In this document: positions 34,901 through 45,503 of the stretch, in pieces | Position numbering within the stretch: position 1 is the first letter of the stretch | Layout: each line of letters begins with the position of its first letter | Made by a program: the position numbers and the translations under genes | Assembly: GCF_026914185.1 (NCBI RefSeq) | Contig: NC_070559.1 | Coordinates: 7,113,501 to 7,177,500, forward strand | Direction of reading: 5' to 3' | Origin: Puccinia triticina | Lineage: Eukaryota > Basidiomycota > Pucciniomycetes > Pucciniales > Pucciniaceae | Length of the DNA: 64,000 nt | The notes under the pieces: generated by a model | What the model was told of the DNA's origin: nothing | Database searches by the model: none | What the model saw: the letters and a program-made list of their open reading frames with translations, nothing else

Positions 34901-35905
34901 TGCGGACTTCGCCCAGGAGGCTCTGGCCGATCTCTGTTGCGAACTCGATGTCGTTGGCCCGATGCTGGGCGTTTCGGGCCCGCCGGTTAATGGATTGATC
35001 GGTGGTCGGGGAATGGGCTACCGACTTGGAGTCCGGGGTCGAGCCCGGTGGCAGTTGGTGACCGACTGGAGTGATCGGCATGGGACCATTGGGGCTTTGT
35101 GAGGGGGTGGAGGGTCTGCTTATTGCGGGTGGCTTGATCGATCAAGTGCGCACACGACGGATGAGTGGTCGTGCTCATGGTAAGATTCAGGGCCGGGTAG
35201 GTAGCTACTCACTTCACCACGGGCTTGGCGCCAGATCTCGGAGTTTCCTTCCTGCCAGCGTTTCATGGCAGCATCGAGTTCTTCGACCTTGCGGCGGACG
35301 GTGTGGTCGATGGGGTTTGCCTCATCCTCGCTGGCCTCGGTAGATTCGCCAGAGAGTGACTGGAGATGTGCTGCTGCTGGCTCGTTGTGGTTGGGGGCGG
35401 CGGGGGTGTGTTCCCTGTGGCGCCTGCTGCTGGGTTTGGGCTGAGGGGCGGAGAAGAGTGCGCCGGTGGATTCGAGTTCGGAGATGCGCAGTTCGAGTTC
35501 CGCCTGTTGCTCGAGCAGGGAGTTGCCCAGCTGTCCGGCCAGTTGGATTTCGTGGGACTTGGCTTGGAGGAGTTGTTCGAGCCGCTGGAGGAGGGCTTGG
35601 GGAGTGAGAGAGGTGGCGGCAGAGCTGTTTCCGTTGAGATGGGCAAAGTGTGGGGGGAGTGGTGGGACGGGAGGTATATGGGAGCGGAGGTAGGGATGAG
35701 GGTCGTCGGTCAGGCTTTCGATGGCCTGCTCTTGGGCTGCTGCTGATGGGCCGGGGGTGATGAGGTCGTCGCTCGATGGGGCTGGCTCGGAGCGGGCCGA
35801 TGAGGGGAGCACCAGCGCCTGGTCGGAAGGGCGGGGGGCGTTTGAGAGCCGTAGCCGGGGGGGTGCTGGCCGGCTGCGGGTGGAGGCGAAGGGCTGCTCG
35901 TCCAT
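28923..35905 (-). CDS. NUM1: NUM1/Mcp5/ApsA-type cortical anchor with coiled coils and PH domain
   Basis: Exons (minus): 35905-35213, 35132-34778, 34701-30526, 30448-30306, 30229-29607, 29527-29124, 29050-28923; introns 73-80 bp; 2173 aa, all phases consistent. The start ATG opens MDEQPFAST. N-terminal coiled coils (LLQRLEQLLQAKSHEIQLAG; ELMEMKEEREGLWERNEQL) match the family's N-terminus. Acidic Ser-rich linkers follow, then two VEKI-repeat blocks (about 916-1119). The C-terminal PH domain (from about 1683: IGEFLFKY, KRHRRFFWVHPYTKTLYWS, continuing through ELWFSAINYLL) spans three exons and is the Num1/Mcp5/ApsA type, which binds membrane phosphoinositide and anchors dynein at the cortex for nuclear positioning. 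The tail is Ser/Gln-rich. The first intron acceptor (35133) was chosen because it alone keeps frame. Confidence 0.9.
32390..33005 (-). repeat. 12-bp coding minisatellite (VEKI repeats) inside NUM1
   Basis: Two arrays (about 33005-32750 and 32660-32390) encode runs of VEKI with VEKL and PVERI variants, separated by a Pro-rich spacer (PAAAPVPPHPSPSPPP). Codon variants differ between units, so the peptide is more conserved than the DNA. Plus-strand frames here are shadows. Confidence 0.9.
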
Positions 35906-37125
35906 GGCGGTTGCTGGTTGGATGGGGATGTGGTTGTGGTTGAGGCTGGAGCTGGGCAGGGGTGGGCTGGGATGGGGATGGGGTGTTTTAAGGGTGTGGG
36001 CGTGGGTTGACCAATCGGGGGGAGCCCGGGCTGTAAGCACTTCGAGCCGAATCCGATCGCCTGGGCGCTGACTTGCCGCTTTCCAGGGCCAGGGCTGCCG
36101 GGAACATGCCGGCGGAGGCCAGGAGACTGAACTAAACTCAAACAACAGATTTCAAATCCATCCACATATTTAAAAAAAACAGAAGCCTGATCGGCCAGAG
36201 TTCAAACTGAACTACTGACTGCATACAGATCTGGAAGCTCAACCCAATTGAAGAGTCTTTTATTCAAAGAGCACCACCTCACATTAAACACTCAGATCAC
36301 ACCAATCAGCTTACAACAACCAGATATTTAAATCAAAAAGGAAAGTATGACAGATATAAAACAGGATATCTAAATTCAAAACCAGTTTGCAAGCTGGCAC
36401 ATGCTCACAAGGATCATGATGAATTAGATTCATTGAGCAAAGTCAGGCTGGATCATTGGGAGTATGTATAAGGTATGTTTGATAGAAGCATACCACATCT
36501 ATAAACATATTGACATTTTGGGTGGAGTATCCCCAAGACAAAAGCTGCCATAAATAAACAAAACAAAACAAAACAAAACATCCAACCAAGCGCAACCAAA
36601 TAGACGAGATGGAAAACCGTTTTCCCAAATCAAGTTGGGCCATCAACAGACTCACCCTTGGTGCTACCTCAGTTTATGTACTCCAACCGCAATCCAATAG
36701 AATCATCCTCCAAAACTAGTTCCCATGGTCCACCGGAAACATTCTTGGAGTAGACTGAATTCCGTGCATGTAGGTTTGGAGTGCGTTTGGCCCATGTACC
36801 CCTTTCCTTTTTGCGACCCTGACATGGACATACACCAAAGTGACAGTATTGACTTTCAACACTGCATCAGCTTGGCTGCACACAGCGTGCAGCGCAGCCG
36901 ATCTGGTCTTGCTTTTCTGAGCTCTTCGTAGCGGGATGGCCACTGCGCTTGTTGCTGATCATTCTCATAGAAATAAAACTCCAGACTTTAGCGCCCTTTG
37001 GGCAGCGGCCTGTAGCGGGGTTCCGCTACACCAGTACACATATTGAGCCGGCCATCTTAGCGGTTCAAGTTCAAAGTTTATTTACGGGCGCGGTCACAGG
37101 TAAGAGAGTTGGGGCACTGTACAAA
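35906..37125. other. Intergenic region upstream of NUM1
   Basis: 35906-36170 would hold the NUM1 promoter and 5' UTR; no sure TATA box. The rest is AT-rich with an (AAAAC)n run at 36557-36580. GTAGCGGGGTTCCGCTAC at 37011-37028 is a small palindrome that could act as a hairpin near the 3' end of the next gene. Confidence 0.45.
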
Positions 37126-38358
37126 TCAAGTCTTTTGTCTTTTGTTGGAGTCGGATCCAGTGGCTGCTTGTTTGTTTTCTTCCGTGGGTTCTTCTCCTTC
37201 CGCCACACTCGCCAAATCTTGCGCGACGACGGCGGCCGACTGAGAATGATCACGGCCGCTAGACGCGAGGAGCTTACCAAGATCGACCGACTGATCGACG
37301 GTCTTGGTGACCAGCTCACGCAGCCGGAGGTCTAGTTCTGGCGAGTCGGTGTCGATTCCATTCGACTCTGCATCAGTCATCATTTCACGAACTTTGTCGA
37401 TCAACGTTTTCGTCATCTCGTTCGTGGGATCGAGGCTCGACTCGGCCGGGTCTTCTTGCTCCGACTGACTGGCTGATTCCTCAAGTGGCGGTTCACCAAC
37501 TAAACTTCGCAGGTAATTACAGACTTCTGGATAGTCCTCAGCCAAGTTTTCAGCCGCCTGTGTACGTGTTAGATAAAATTGACAGATTTACAATCAGCCA
37601 ACGGTGAAATGGAAATCCAAACGCCACATGAGAAAGTGGAAGCCTAACTGTTTTTCCTTCTGAGTTTTTGTGGCGGGGGTCGCCACCTAGCTCTATGACC
37701 AATTTCGCCGTGTCAAGATCCTCGACCGAGAAGAGTGGCGTACTGATTTTGGCGCGTTTTTTGGGGTGGCAAGGGGGAGGAGGGTGATTTGATTGTTTGA
37801 AGAACATGGGAGCCTCAGTTTGGGTGATACCACGGGAACGAACCGGAGCGGCGGAAGCAATCGGAGCGACGGGAACAATTCAACTCAACTCTCCTTCTTC
37901 ATCTGTCGTATTCATGTCGCCGCCCTGAGAGTGCAAGTATCTCAAGACTTCCAGTCTTCCCCAGGAAGCTGCTGCGTGTAATGGGGTGTATGTGTTCTCA
38001 TCGGCCACCGTCGGGGAAAGTCCTACAGGAAGGCAGAGAAAATAAACCTTTGTGAGTATCAACATGTCTTCTTGTCTCATGCGGATTTAGGTTTTGAAGG
38101 AGCCAAGGCCAACCGGCTTCGACCAACTCCTAGCTTGCCATTTCATCGAATTGATTGTGCGATTCAAAAGAACATTAGATTCGAGATGGTCAACCATCAG
38201 CGGTTTGTTTTCATGAGTCTGAGAGACGGTACGGAATGTTTGAAGTTGAATTGAAGGGGTTTTGTTTTTCAGCTGACTTTGACTCTCTCTAGGTCGCCAT
38301 CACCGGCAGCTACCCAAATGTTTTTACGCTCGGTTTGACCCCCACATAGGTTCGGCAT
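37126..38358 (-). CDS. Small ankyrin-repeat protein (YGL242C / SPCP1E11.10-like)
   Basis: Exons (minus): 38358-38278, 38129-38114 (16 nt), 38022-37890, 37742-37649, 37557-37126; 251 aa. Joined, it reads NIWVAAGDGDLERV, ELVEAGLSPTVADENTYTPL, HAAASWGRLEVLRYL, then EEGDTPLFSVEDLDTAKLVI and a second repeat end HKNSEGKTAAENLAED. These are two or more ankyrin repeats, the layout of the small fungal ankyrin proteins related to budding yeast YGL242C, whose role is not well defined. The C-terminus (about 120 residues) is acidic and ends in basic NKRQKT, a possible nuclear signal. The 16-nt microexon lies between introns of 148 and 91 bp and is required for frame; its sequence gives exactly the residues missing from the ankyrin repeat. 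Confidence 0.85.
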
Positions 38359-39141
38359 ATCTCTTGGGGATTTCTAGTGACTTTGAGCTCTGGTAGCGGT
38401 TCGTAAGCTGAGAAGGTCAGGAGGGAATTAACCATCTTGGTTGGTTTGGTCCGACTTATCTGAAATGCAAAAATAAATTCTTGCTTACCGCTTTCCTAGA
38501 TACTGGGATGGACAAGACTTCGTTGGCAATAAATATCGTGACCTTCAGGCCGGTTCGGTCATCATGCATATTCAAAGTGGAAACTCGCAGCTTCTTTCAG
38601 AGAGGCGCCCCTCGCGCGAGCCTCCGAAGGAGGAGCACAGCATCTTTCACGAGTCAAATTGGCTGCCCAGGTGCCATCTAACTTAACACAAGTCCCCCCT
38701 GGTGGGAGCGCTGTGGCTGGCGGCGAAGCCGCCCCTCCCGCAGGGAGGGACTTGTGCATTATCCCAAATTTTACGCGGGAGCAGAAAGTTCATTTGGCTG
38801 AGAGGTTTTTAAAAATTTTATAGCTCCTCCCCCAGCCTCTCCACCAATATGCCCTATCTGTACCCTATGCTACTTTTCTTTCTCTACATTTTGGTCTACT
38901 CAGATTTTTTCTATCTCAATCTGTTGACCTTTTCAAAAGATCAAAAATGCACAAGTCTTCCAAATGAGGCTCCACTTGTTTGGGACTCCAGGAGTTGTTT
39001 TTCTGGCTACAAGATAGATAAGTGGCTCAAATTCCTTGCAAGAACAGAACCTACAGCTCTGTGTATTCAGTTTTTCTATATTGGTTGGGATTTTTAGTGT
39101 AGCAGATCCTTTCTGCTCCTGCTTAAATCAAGACATAACTC
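38359..39141. other. Intergenic, with GC-rich palindromic patches
   Basis: 38590-38765 contains GAGAGGCGCCCCTCGCGCGAGC and GGCGGCGAAGCCGCCCC stem-like words, related in style to the short GC-rich repeats. A plus frame at 38849-39097 is hydrophobic and Phe-rich but has no supporting context. Confidence 0.4.
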
Positions 39142-39211
39142 ATAAGCCTCTCCTGCGGAGAGCCCTCCGGGCGGGGTTCCCCGGACCCTCCGTTCAAGAG
39201 GCTTAGTTAAG
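39142..39211. repeat. Short GC-rich stem-loop repeat, copy 3
   Basis: AAGCCTCTCCTGCGGAGAG...CAAGAGGCTTAGTTAAGCT, a variant with a longer GC-rich loop. Confidence 0.5.
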
Positions 39212-39742
39212 CTAGAGGTGCCATATGAAAGCCCTGCATCTTGCCTTCAAGCCTACACAGACCAATTTTTATTAAATCAAGCGGTCTTGAAGCTAGAAAG
39301 CATGTTATAACATCATCTCTCCAAGATTCTTGAATTAATCATACATACATAGTCATGCATTGGTACATCTGTGGTAAGCACATGAAAGGTCTAGATTCTA
39401 TACACATGCCAAAGTGCATATTAGAAAGCTCTTGCACATACTAGATTTGGAAAATAGTAGCTTCTGTAATATGCCTTTGTCATGGTACAGGAAGGATACA
39501 GCGGTATAGGAGCAAAAAATGGCAGTTTTGGAAAAGAGCTTGTTGTGTTTTTTGAAAGGATATCCAGCAGAGCTAAGGGGGCATGGATTCAAATGGATGC
39601 CCAAGACACCAAGCTACAAGGCCATACCACCCTTGAAAAAATCTGGCTGTGAATGAGTTATATGTAATCAATGATTTAGTGAAAATTGGGTGTTGACCAA
39701 GCCTCAGGCCTGTCAGCGTCCACACCAGAACCTGCCACTTGG

Positions 39743-39804
39743 GCGCAAGCCTCTCTGTGAGACAGAGACCCTTTAGGGCTCTCCCCCATAGAGGCTGTGT
39801 TAAT
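39743..39804. repeat. Short GC-rich stem-loop repeat, copy 4
   Basis: GCGCAAGCCTCTCTGTGAGA...CATAGAGGCTGTGTTAA closely matches copy 1, including the CAGAGACCC core. Confidence 0.6.
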
Positions 39805-39819
39805 CTTGGAGATGTCTGT

Positions 39820-40033
39820 GTATGGCAAGCAAGAAGGAAATTATGTTAATTCACACCAGCCAGTCCAGCTCTCAGACTCAACTGCGTGAAAGTTTGCAGT
39901 TTCTACATACTGGAATCCTAGTCCGCGTATGGCAATAAAGAAGGGAATTATGTTAATTCACACCAGCCAGTCCAGCTCTCAGACTCAACTGCCTGAAATT
40001 TTGCATTTTCTACATACTGTAGTCCTCATTTTT
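39820..40033. repeat. 107-bp tandem duplication
   Basis: Units start at 39820 and 39927 (GTATGGCA) and share AATTCACACCAGCCAGTCCA and TTTCTACATACTG; they differ at about ten positions. Confidence 0.8.
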
Positions 40034-40129
40034 GGTCAGGATGATGAGCTCTAAAAGAATCAAAAGGATAGCTGTGCTGGGGTTGGATTTTGAAAAAACA
40101 CAAATATGGAACTCAGCGGTGGCAATGGT

Positions 40130-40458
40130 GGGCCAATACACTAATTTTATTTTTTAGTGTAGGGTAGTGTAGCCAAAATCAGCTAACAATAACAATGTTT
40201 TCTGTTATCTTATCTTTTGTGTTGCTAACAATAAAGGAACTTGACCAGGAAATAGTGATGGATAACAGCAATGACTGTTATTTTTATCCTGTTAGTAGCA
40301 ATAAAAGGCCTGTTATTGTTGTTATTTCTGTTATTTCCTGTTATTGTTAGCATGGATACTTGCAGTATCTGAGACAACACATAACATGAATTTGGGAGCC
40401 AATGAAATGGCTACACTAACATTTATTGTCCAATAATTTTAGTGTAGTGCAGTGGCCC
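40130..40458. mobile_element. Inverted-repeat element with nested TAACAATAAC hairpins
   Basis: GGGCCAATACACTAA at left pairs with TTAGTGTAGTGCAGTGGCCC at right; the inner words GTGTAGCC/GGCTACAC and GCTAACAATAAC/GTTATTGTTAGC also pair. No target duplication is evident. Non-coding. Confidence 0.55.
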
Positions 40459-40472
40459 ATTGCTGGTGGTGG

Positions 40473-40650
40473 TGTAAGACTCAAAAGTGGTAGTGAAACC
40501 CCTTGGCTGAATGGTGAAGGGGATGAGGGAGGTGCAAAATCTGCCCTTCTGGCTATCAGAAAAAAAGACCCACCAAGGTAAGCTTGAGAGGTTTCAATTA
40601 AGTGATAGGAGTGGTTGGTGTAAGATGAGTTTGATATATATTTTCATACA
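40473..40650. mobile_element. Truncated copy of the TGTAAGACTC LTR-like family
   Basis: It begins TGTAAGACTCAAAAGTGG and shares AGACCCACCAAGGTAAGCTT and AAGTGATAGG with the copy at 44573. It cannot be followed beyond about 40650. Confidence 0.65.
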
Positions 40651-40864
40651 AGTAACAAGACATTAATATACACAATGAGCAGAAAAGAAGACACTTACCA
40701 ATGCACTGGAAATTTTGCTGTGGAGGCCTGGCTTGGTGACGTTGATGGGTGATTGAGCCAGTTTTACCTTGGCTGACAAAAATTTTCAGACTTCTTCCCG
40801 CAGAGGAAAGCCCAAGCCAGATGAGAGGCACATGCTGGCCATCCACATCAATGAATTGTGGGTA

Positions 40865-41243
40865 AAGCAGTGGCAGAAAAGATTGCTGATTTGTGTGGCT
40901 GAAATGATTTCTGCATTTCAGCCTCAGGCCTGTACAGTATCCCTGTACAGGCAGTAAAAACCCCTTCAGACGGCTAGGCTGGCTTGACAGGAGTGTCAGG
41001 CTGGCCACGGGGCATTGCAGTGAAGTGTGGTGGAGGGTTGGAGGGGTAAAATTGCTCCAGGATTCCAATGGTCCAACCCACAAAGCCCACAAGTTAAAAA
41101 CAAAGAAGGTTTTTTCTTCTTCATTTGAGCACATTACTGTATGCAATCTGACACATAGGAGCTGTACAGGCTTTGAGGCTGAAATGCAGGATTCATTTTC
41201 AGCTACATGAATTGTCAAGCTTTTCTGCCATTGCTGTGCAACC
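40865..41243. repeat. Foldback repeat with about 75-bp arms
   Basis: The left arm (TGGCAGAAAAGATTGCTGAT...TGCATTTCAGCCTC...CCTGTACAG, 40870-40945) is the imperfect complement of 41158-41240. The minus-strand frame of 226 codons across it is explained by the repeat and has no domain. Confidence 0.6.
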
Positions 41244-41583
41244 AGTATGTATATCTTTCTTTCCTTACTTACATGCACATGAACACACTATATGTATACA
41301 TACACCATGAAAGAAAGGCAGAAATGGAACACATGATAAGTAAACCCAATTATGTGGAGTATAAGAATTTTAGAAAAGAAGAAAAGAGTTGTGGAGGAAA
41401 AAAACAAATGTATTATCTACATTTACAGCATCAGAGGCGTAACATCTAGCGAAATCCAAGAGCAAGAGCCGAGTGGGATGAGATAAGATGCAGTGAGTTG
41501 AAGAATACTCAAAAAAGGACGATTTAATTGCAGACAATGCTCTGTCACAGGGAGGCGACTAGATTCCAGGTCTATTACTATTG

Positions 41584-43212
41584 TCAGAAATCTAGGGAAT
41601 CGGTTTGGATATCTACAAACAAGGCCGAGAAATATGCGTTAGAAAATGAAGAGGGAAGCGGGCTGCTTTTGTGTGCGTGGGCGTGTGTTCGTGTGCAGGG
41701 GTAACGAAAGAAAAAGACGAAGGACATGTGCTGACCTTTTTTGGTCTGTAATCGATCCTTGAGCAGGCCGTTAACGTGTTCCTGAAACAGCTCGACGTAG
41801 GGACGAAGCGAGGTATGGAACCAGTTCAAAGCGACCGGATTTTCTGCAGAGGCGGAAGGGTCAGGAGGCGCAGGAAGGGTAGTTGAGGGGTGCTTGTCCA
41901 GCTCGCGGAGAAGGTCGCGGACGTCGGGCACTTTATCGGGGTCGAAGGACGCGATGCTTTTGGGATCGAGGGGCACACAGACCTTGCCAGTAGCAGGATG
42001 GACACAGAAGGGACTCTTCAGGAGATGGTTGAGGTGCTTGGAGACCTCCAAATCGATCCGTGGATAGGTGTAATGAAGCACGACGTTGTTGATCACATCC
42101 GTAGCTGCTGCGAGCCTCTTTTTATTTGGATTTTTGTCCGGCTGGTAGTACTTCAAGACATCCTTCCATTTCTTCTCCGAGGTTATCTCGGGATTAGATG
42201 CCCACTCTTTTTCGAACTGCTTAGTTAAGTCTTGAATAATCAAGTCAGCAGATTCATTTCAGAGGGTATTCTTTGTTTTGGAGATGTAGTAGAAAAAAGT
42301 ATGTTTGATGATAGCTCTTACCTGCGTCCGACCAGATTCGTAATAAAAACTTCCATTTCTCTTCTTCTTTGAAAACTTCTTGTTCTTTTAAAACTACGTC
42401 CAAGAATGATGTGGTCAGGTTTTCTAAGCTTCTCTCGACCATTGGATGTAAGGGGCTCTTCAGGTCGACCTTCAAACCGAATTTCGAGCCACCTCCCTTC
42501 ATGATATTGATATAGTTAACGATCGCCTTCCTCTGATCGTCCGTCAATCTCATCGCTTCTTCATCTGACACCCAACAATGAGCGCCTCTCCTTCCAGAGT
42601 AGACCCAGAGCAGATATTTGTAACCGAAGTCCTGGCGCAGCGTAAGATCTAGGACTTGAACGGCGAGCGATATGAACTTCCAGCATTTGATACAGATTTT
42701 CTTATCAGAGCAACACCGTCGGATGTCGTCGTAGTCAGTCAGGTCGATATCGAAGACGAGTTCGCGGAGGATCGGCTTGAAGGAGGCTTTCGGGAGCGTC
42801 TTCCGGTCCTTTGGTGGGGCGCTGTAGGCCGGGCCGATCTCGAACCGTGTCGGATTGAGTCGGATGATGTCCTTCTGTAGATCAATGTAGTTCGGGTAGG
42901 AGTTGTAGCGTAGATAGGCATCGTTCTGGAGCGTGATCGCAAATTCACGATGGGTGAAGAGGTAGTTCGGAACTGAGCAGAGATCAAGAAAACCGACAAT
43001 CACTTTTCTGAGCTCCAGTTTCAGTTGGACTAGACTGACCATGGTCTTGGTTTAACCAGAGGAAGAGCTGCTTCCAGGGGAAGATCCTCCGATAGAAATT
43101 CATCATCACGTGGGGGTCTTTCAAGTCCGACCAGGGATCATCGTATTGGGCCAGATGTCGATATCTGCCCGTATCGTCGGTGGGTCAGAGAGAGAGAGAG
43201 AGAGAGAGAGAT

Positions 43213-43246
<34 letters not shown>

Positions 43247-43530
43247 AAGAAGTACCAATGGAGTTCAGCGACGCTGTCTGGCCAGAATACAGCAGAAACA
43301 CTAACTCACTCCTCCGTACCCAAAGGGCCCGCATCATCCACGTCCATCTCATCATCGAACAGCTTATCCAGAGGTACGTCCTTCAAGTCATCTCCAAGCG
43401 GGCCATCGTTGGCTGCCTCCTTGCCCTGAAGCTCGTCAGGAAGATCGTCAAGGGCCTCGTGAGGTGGATGCACGACAGGTGTGTTGATTTCAGGATTGTT
43501 GGGAGGCTCTTCTGCCATCGGTTCCGACAT
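41584..43530 (-). CDS. PRI1: DNA primase small (catalytic) subunit
   Basis: Exons (minus): 43530-43310, 43164-43040, 42972-42322, 42230-41736, 41612-41584; introns 145, 67, 91 and 123 bp; 506 aa, all phases agree. An acidic N-terminal extension (MSEPMAEEPP to about residue 73) precedes the conserved region. Hallmarks: YDDPWSDLKDPHVMMNFYRR, REFAITLQNDAYLRYNSY, the catalytic Asp motif LVFDIDLTDYDD, the zinc-type RRCCSDKKICIKCW, WVYSGRRGAHCWVSDEEAM, and HLLKSPFCVHPATGKV. The end DSLDF matches the usual C-terminus of this family. It makes RNA primers as part of the DNA polymerase alpha-primase complex in the nucleus. Length is slightly above the usual 400-500 aa because of the N-terminal extension. 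No defects seen; an intact essential host gene. Confidence 0.96.
43187..43250. repeat. (GA)n microsatellite in PRI1 intron 1
   Basis: On the coding strand this is a (CT)n tract just upstream of the first acceptor, acting as an unusually long pyrimidine tract and explaining the 145-bp intron. Confidence 0.9.
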
Positions 43531-43662
43531 GCTTTCAGGGGACTAAACTGTTCGAGATCTGGTTTGTCGCCGGTCGGTTGCAGCTGTCCTTCGCGTCGCG
43601 CCTCAATTTCCAGCCGTCCTTGGCGCGTGACGTGCCATATGCATAATGTACACATGTAAATA

Positions 43663-43757
43663 GGACGGTTCACGCAGGGCCAAAATCAGCAAGACCAAAA
43701 GAAGCCTTGCTGATTTATAACATCAGCAGGGTTAAAAAATCCCTACGTGAACCGTCC
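43663..43757. mobile_element. 95-bp MITE with TA duplication
   Basis: GGACGGTTCACGCAGGG and CCCTACGTGAACCGTCC are inverted repeats flanked by TA (43661-43662, 43758-43759). The interior also folds (CAGCAAG/CTTGCTG). It lies at the degraded pol end of the old copia element. Confidence 0.8.
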
Positions 43758-43759
43758 TA

Positions 43760-44572
43760 ATATGTATATGCTTGGAGGGCACCGGGGCACAGCCCATCTT
43801 TATGCTGATTACAGTCTTACTGGAGGACTTCCCGTCAATCTGGGAACCCAGATTTTTCCAGATTTTGCAGGGAAATCTGCCAAACAATGCTTCAAATGGT
43901 GTTCTCTTTCCGCTAGAATTGTTTGGAATTCTATTTAGTATGTGAGCAGCCCACAGGAACACATAATTCCAGAAGTTGTGTGGTAGATTGCTGTCCGCCA
44001 GAACCGTGCGACTCATTGCTTGTATCGTCCTGTTGAAGCGTTCTATCATGCCATTTTGATAATGGTGATAAGGTAAAGCTCTTTCAGTATGGATACCTTT
44101 TGACGTGAGGAATTCCTCTAACTTTTTGTTGGCAAATTCTCCGCCATTGTTGCTCCGCAAACCTTTCACCCGGAGGTTTGTAGTGCGTTCCAGTCGAGTT
44201 ATGATGTCTAAGATAGCCAAGTTGGCATCCGATTTGGCTTTCAGGATTTTCACAAAGTTGTAGCCCGTGGCTACATCACGCATTGTGAGGATATAATTGC
44301 CTCCATCTACTGCAGTAATTTCAAAAGGGCCAATAAGGTCGGCAGCCCGAATCTCCATTCTTTCAGCTTTGCGGTCCCCGTGCCCCAGCGGATTCATTTT
44401 TGTTGACTTGCTGATCATACATGTAGGGCAGTGAATAGATCCAGCCGGTAATTCCTTGGGCAGTCCCAGCCCCACATTCTCTTTGATCAGTCTGTGAATC
44501 ACTCGCAGACTTGCGTGACCAAAAACTCGATGCCAGAAAAACAGTTGTTTTTTGTTGTTCGTCAGAGACCGC
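43760..44572 (-). pseudogene. Old copia element: integrase remnant
   Basis: The minus strand reads FFWHRVFGHASLRV and HCPTC (the HHCC zinc site), AADLIGPF (first catalytic Asp), RSNNGGEF where the family has SDNGGEF, so the second catalytic Asp is Asn, and GMIERFNRT (catalytic Glu). It ends in GRFPC, after which pol similarity is lost; no reverse transcriptase remains. The frame is cut upstream by the LTR-like insertion at 44573. Confidence 0.88.
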
Positions 44573-44662
44573 TGTAAGACTCAAAAGTGTTCCTGAGAAC
44601 CTTTTGCTGAATGGAGAAGGGGATGATGGAGGTGCAAACTCTGCCCTTCTATACTATCAGAT

Positions 44663-44694
<32 letters not shown>

Positions 44695-45498
44695 TTAATG
44701 AAGTGATAGGGTTGGTTGGTTCAAGATGAGCTTGTTGATGACACTGAATAAATTGTTGTTATTGTTAATGTAAGGGTTGTTATGTATGTAGGTTGTTAAG
44801 TATATGTAAGACTGTAACTGTAAATGTTGGGGTGACTGTGGTTGGTGAGTGATGAACTGAGGAGCTGACAACTGGGGAGGAGAGAGCTCCTTATATAGAC
44901 AAAAGTGGAGCCCCAGAGGGCTTGTGGGTTAGGGTTTCAGCTGATCTGGACAACAGGGTGAGGGATTTTAGCTGGTGAGAGTAGATACAAATGATGTCAT
45001 AATTTGTCAGGAGTACATAAATGATGTCATAAGAATGCAGTAGGGCCGCATGAAGGCTGCGTAAAGTGACAGTAGACTGCATGAGTTGACAGGTGGATGC
45101 AGGGGGTGCATAAATGAAGTCTGAGGCTGCAGAGTCAGTGTGTGATGACATCATAATATGGAAATAGAAGAGTACTTGATAATATGTAATGACTGTAGTC
45201 TGATGGGGAGATTTATGTTTGTATCCTGTGATGTGTATAAGCATAATGCTGTGATCATTGACTTGAGGCTGGTGACAGGCTGGTGACTGGGTATGTTGAA
45301 CGTGTGATGGGTGTCCAGTGTCCAAAGAAGTGTAGGTTCCAATCCAGCGGGGTTCAAGTGATGCTTCCAGTGGTGACTAGGGGTAAAATTGGCCGTAGAA
45401 TCCATTTCTGAGGTCTTTTTGATGGTATCTTGAGGCGTATTGTGAGTAAATATATGTATGAGAAAAAACTTTTGATTTTTCACTTTTCCGTCTACCAC
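44573..45498. mobile_element. LTR-like insertion (TGTAAGACTC family), 926 bp, duplication ACCGC
   Basis: It starts TGTAAGACTCAAAAGTGTTC and is flanked by ACCGC (44568-44572, 45499-45503). It splits the old copia pol between protease and integrase. It is similar over its length to the insert at 5416-6358. It contains CTCCTTATATAGAC (44886-44899), a TATA box if transcribed from the minus strand. Confidence 0.8.
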
Positions 45499-45503
45499 AC
45501 CGC

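Noticed and set aside
40598..41278. 226-codon minus-strand frame
   Set aside because: It spans a foldback repeat, shows no domain, and its two ends are complementary repeats.
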